The notes under the pieces: model-generated
The model's input: the letters and a program-made list of their open reading frames with translations, nothing else
The model's database searches: none
Told to the model about the DNA's origin: nothing
Assembly: GCA_036562265.1 (NCBI GenBank)
Contig: DATCKS010000497.1
Span: 1-8,205, forward strand
Direction: 5' to 3'
Length of the DNA stretch: 8,205 nucleotides
Origin: DASVDK01 sp036562265 [NCBI: Thermodesulfobacteriota bacterium]
Lineage (GTDB): Bacteria > DASVDK01
Position numbers and translations under genes: made by a program
Part shown: piece after piece, positions 7,652 to 8,205 of the stretch
Position numbering within the stretch: position 1 is the stretch's first letter
Layout: each line of letters starts with the position of its first letter

Positions 7652-8004
7652 ACCCGGATCCACGCCCCGTCGCTCGACACGATCCCGTCGGCGACGGCCT
7701 GCAGGATCACGCGGCGCGCCGCGTCCACGAGGTCCGCGGCGACGGCGATGCGCCGCTCGTCGAACGGGGCGATCGCCAGCGGGTAGCCCGGCATGGCCAT
7801 CGAGCGGACCCGGGCCGGGATGCCGCGATCGGCGAGGACGCCGGCGAGAAGGTCGGCCTCGAGGGCGTTCCAGCACCGGTAGAGCTCGACGAAGCCGGGC
7901 GGCCGCGGCGCCTCGCGCGCGCCTGGCGCGAGCGGCAGGCGGCAGTCGGGGCAGGCGTAGTCGTCCTCGGTATACGTGGCCGTGCAGCTCGGACAGTACG
8001 CCAT
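7648..8004 (-). CDS. Zinc-ribbon DUF2007-like small protein
   Basis: The 118-residue product starts MAYCPSC. It has a CxxC-x10-CxxC zinc ribbon (Cys4, Cys7, Cys18, Cys21), a Pro/Ala-rich linker (about 26-37), then a DUF2007-like domain with the typical pattern of hydrophobic strand, Ala/Leu-rich helix and a GIPARV strand at 61-66, ending in a helix (LVDAARRVILQAV). DUF2007 proteins are proposed small signalling or binding domains of unknown biochemical role. The ATG at 8004 is preferred because GGGAGA precedes it at about 8 nt and the zinc ribbon begins there. A TTG at 8052 overlapping the DUF72 stop would add 16 residues but has weaker support. The 3' end overlaps the WapI-like gene by 4 bp. 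The Cys pattern is seen directly; the DUF2007 assignment is by family resemblance. Confidence 0.78.
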   Translation of the reverse strand: MAYCPSCTATYTEDDYACPDCRLPLAPGAREAPRPPGFVELYRCWNALEADLLAGVLADRGIPARVRSMAMPGYPLAIAPFDERRIAVAADLVDAARRVILQAVADGIVSSDGAWIRV

Positions 8005-8048
8005 GTGCCGATCTCCCGCGCCCACGGTACCCGCGTCCCGGGCGGGCG

Positions 8049-8204
8049 TCAAACGGCCGCCGCCAGCCTGGCGGCCAGCCGCAAGGCGTCCGCCACGGCG
8101 TGCCCGTGGGCGTCGTTGTTGAAGTAGACGAAGGCAGGCCTCGAGGGCTTCGCCACCCCCGCGAGCCAGGCGGCCCAGTCGTCGAGGAGCCGGTCGGGAT
8201 AGCC
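8049..8204 (-). CDS. DUF72 family protein, C-terminal end only
   Basis: The last 51 codons and the TGA stop of a gene entering from the right edge are present. The sequence GYPDRLLDDWAAWLAG, then AFVYFNNDAHGHAVADAL and a closing Leu/Ala helix, matches the conserved C-terminus of DUF72 proteins (Tyr-Phe-Asn-Asn-Asp followed by a helix). These are about 250-residue TIM-barrel-like proteins of unknown function, related to E. coli YecE. The 44-nt gap to the next gene suggests co-transcription with the zinc-ribbon gene. The true start and promoter lie outside the window. Confidence 0.85.
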   Translation of the reverse strand, partial: GYPDRLLDDWAAWLAGVAKPSRPAFVYFNNDAHGHAVADALRLAARLAAAV

Positions 8205-8205
8205 G

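Noticed and set aside
7652-7876. Upstream extension of the WapI-like gene
   Set aside because: This stretch codes for the zinc-ribbon protein in another frame; the extension is Arg/Pro-rich and the GTG at 7651 gives a standard 4-bp overlap.
8005-8052. TTG start at 8052 for the zinc-ribbon gene
   Set aside because: It overlaps the DUF72 stop (TTGA) and is possible, but the ATG at 8004 has a good ribosome binding site and begins right at the zinc ribbon.

Overview
The window is GC-rich (about 70% by eye), densely packed and entirely minus-strand coding. All recognisable genes are chromosomal housekeeping genes: nine in total, the first and last cut by the window edges. Extreme third-position GC, frequent GTG starts and the order rsmD-coaD-aspartate aminotransferase suggest a GC-rich free-living bacterium. 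A deltaproteobacterial/myxobacterial or Rokubacteria/Methylomirabilota-type genome would fit, but I hold that taxonomic guess with low confidence. I see no phage, transposon, CRISPR, tRNA or rRNA signature.

In transcription order (right to left), the first block starts with the 3' end of a DUF72 gene (8049-8204). It is followed by a small zinc-ribbon/DUF2007-like protein (7648-8004) and a WapI-like small protein (7196-7651), these two overlapping by 4 bp. After a 131-bp gap holding a possible promoter comes a second block: a long class II-type fructose-bisphosphate aldolase (5655-7064), rsmD (16S rRNA G966 methyltransferase, 5088-5654), coaD (phosphopantetheine adenylyltransferase, 4505-5026) and a class I aspartate aminotransferase (3299-4501). 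These lie 0, 61 and 3 nt apart and look like one transcription unit.

A 175-bp gap (3124-3298) follows. It contains a GC stem-loop after the aminotransferase gene, an AT-rich inverted repeat, and a near-consensus sigma70 promoter (TTGACA, 18 nt, GATAAT with extended TG) for the last block. That block is cysS (1618-3123) and uvrB (from 1621 off the left edge), joined by a 4-bp GTGA stop/start overlap.

The gene content is ordinary metabolism, translation and repair, and I found no undescribed multi-gene system. Four points deserve a second look. rsmD has no ATG/GTG/TTG start before codon 82 and appears to start at a CTG directly after, and in frame with, the aldolase TAG stop. The UvrB Walker A motif reads GSGKG instead of GSGKT/S. 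The aldolase has an N-terminal extension and a His at the usual substrate-binding Asn. The cysS promoter is unusually close to consensus and is abutted by a perfect 9-bp inverted repeat.
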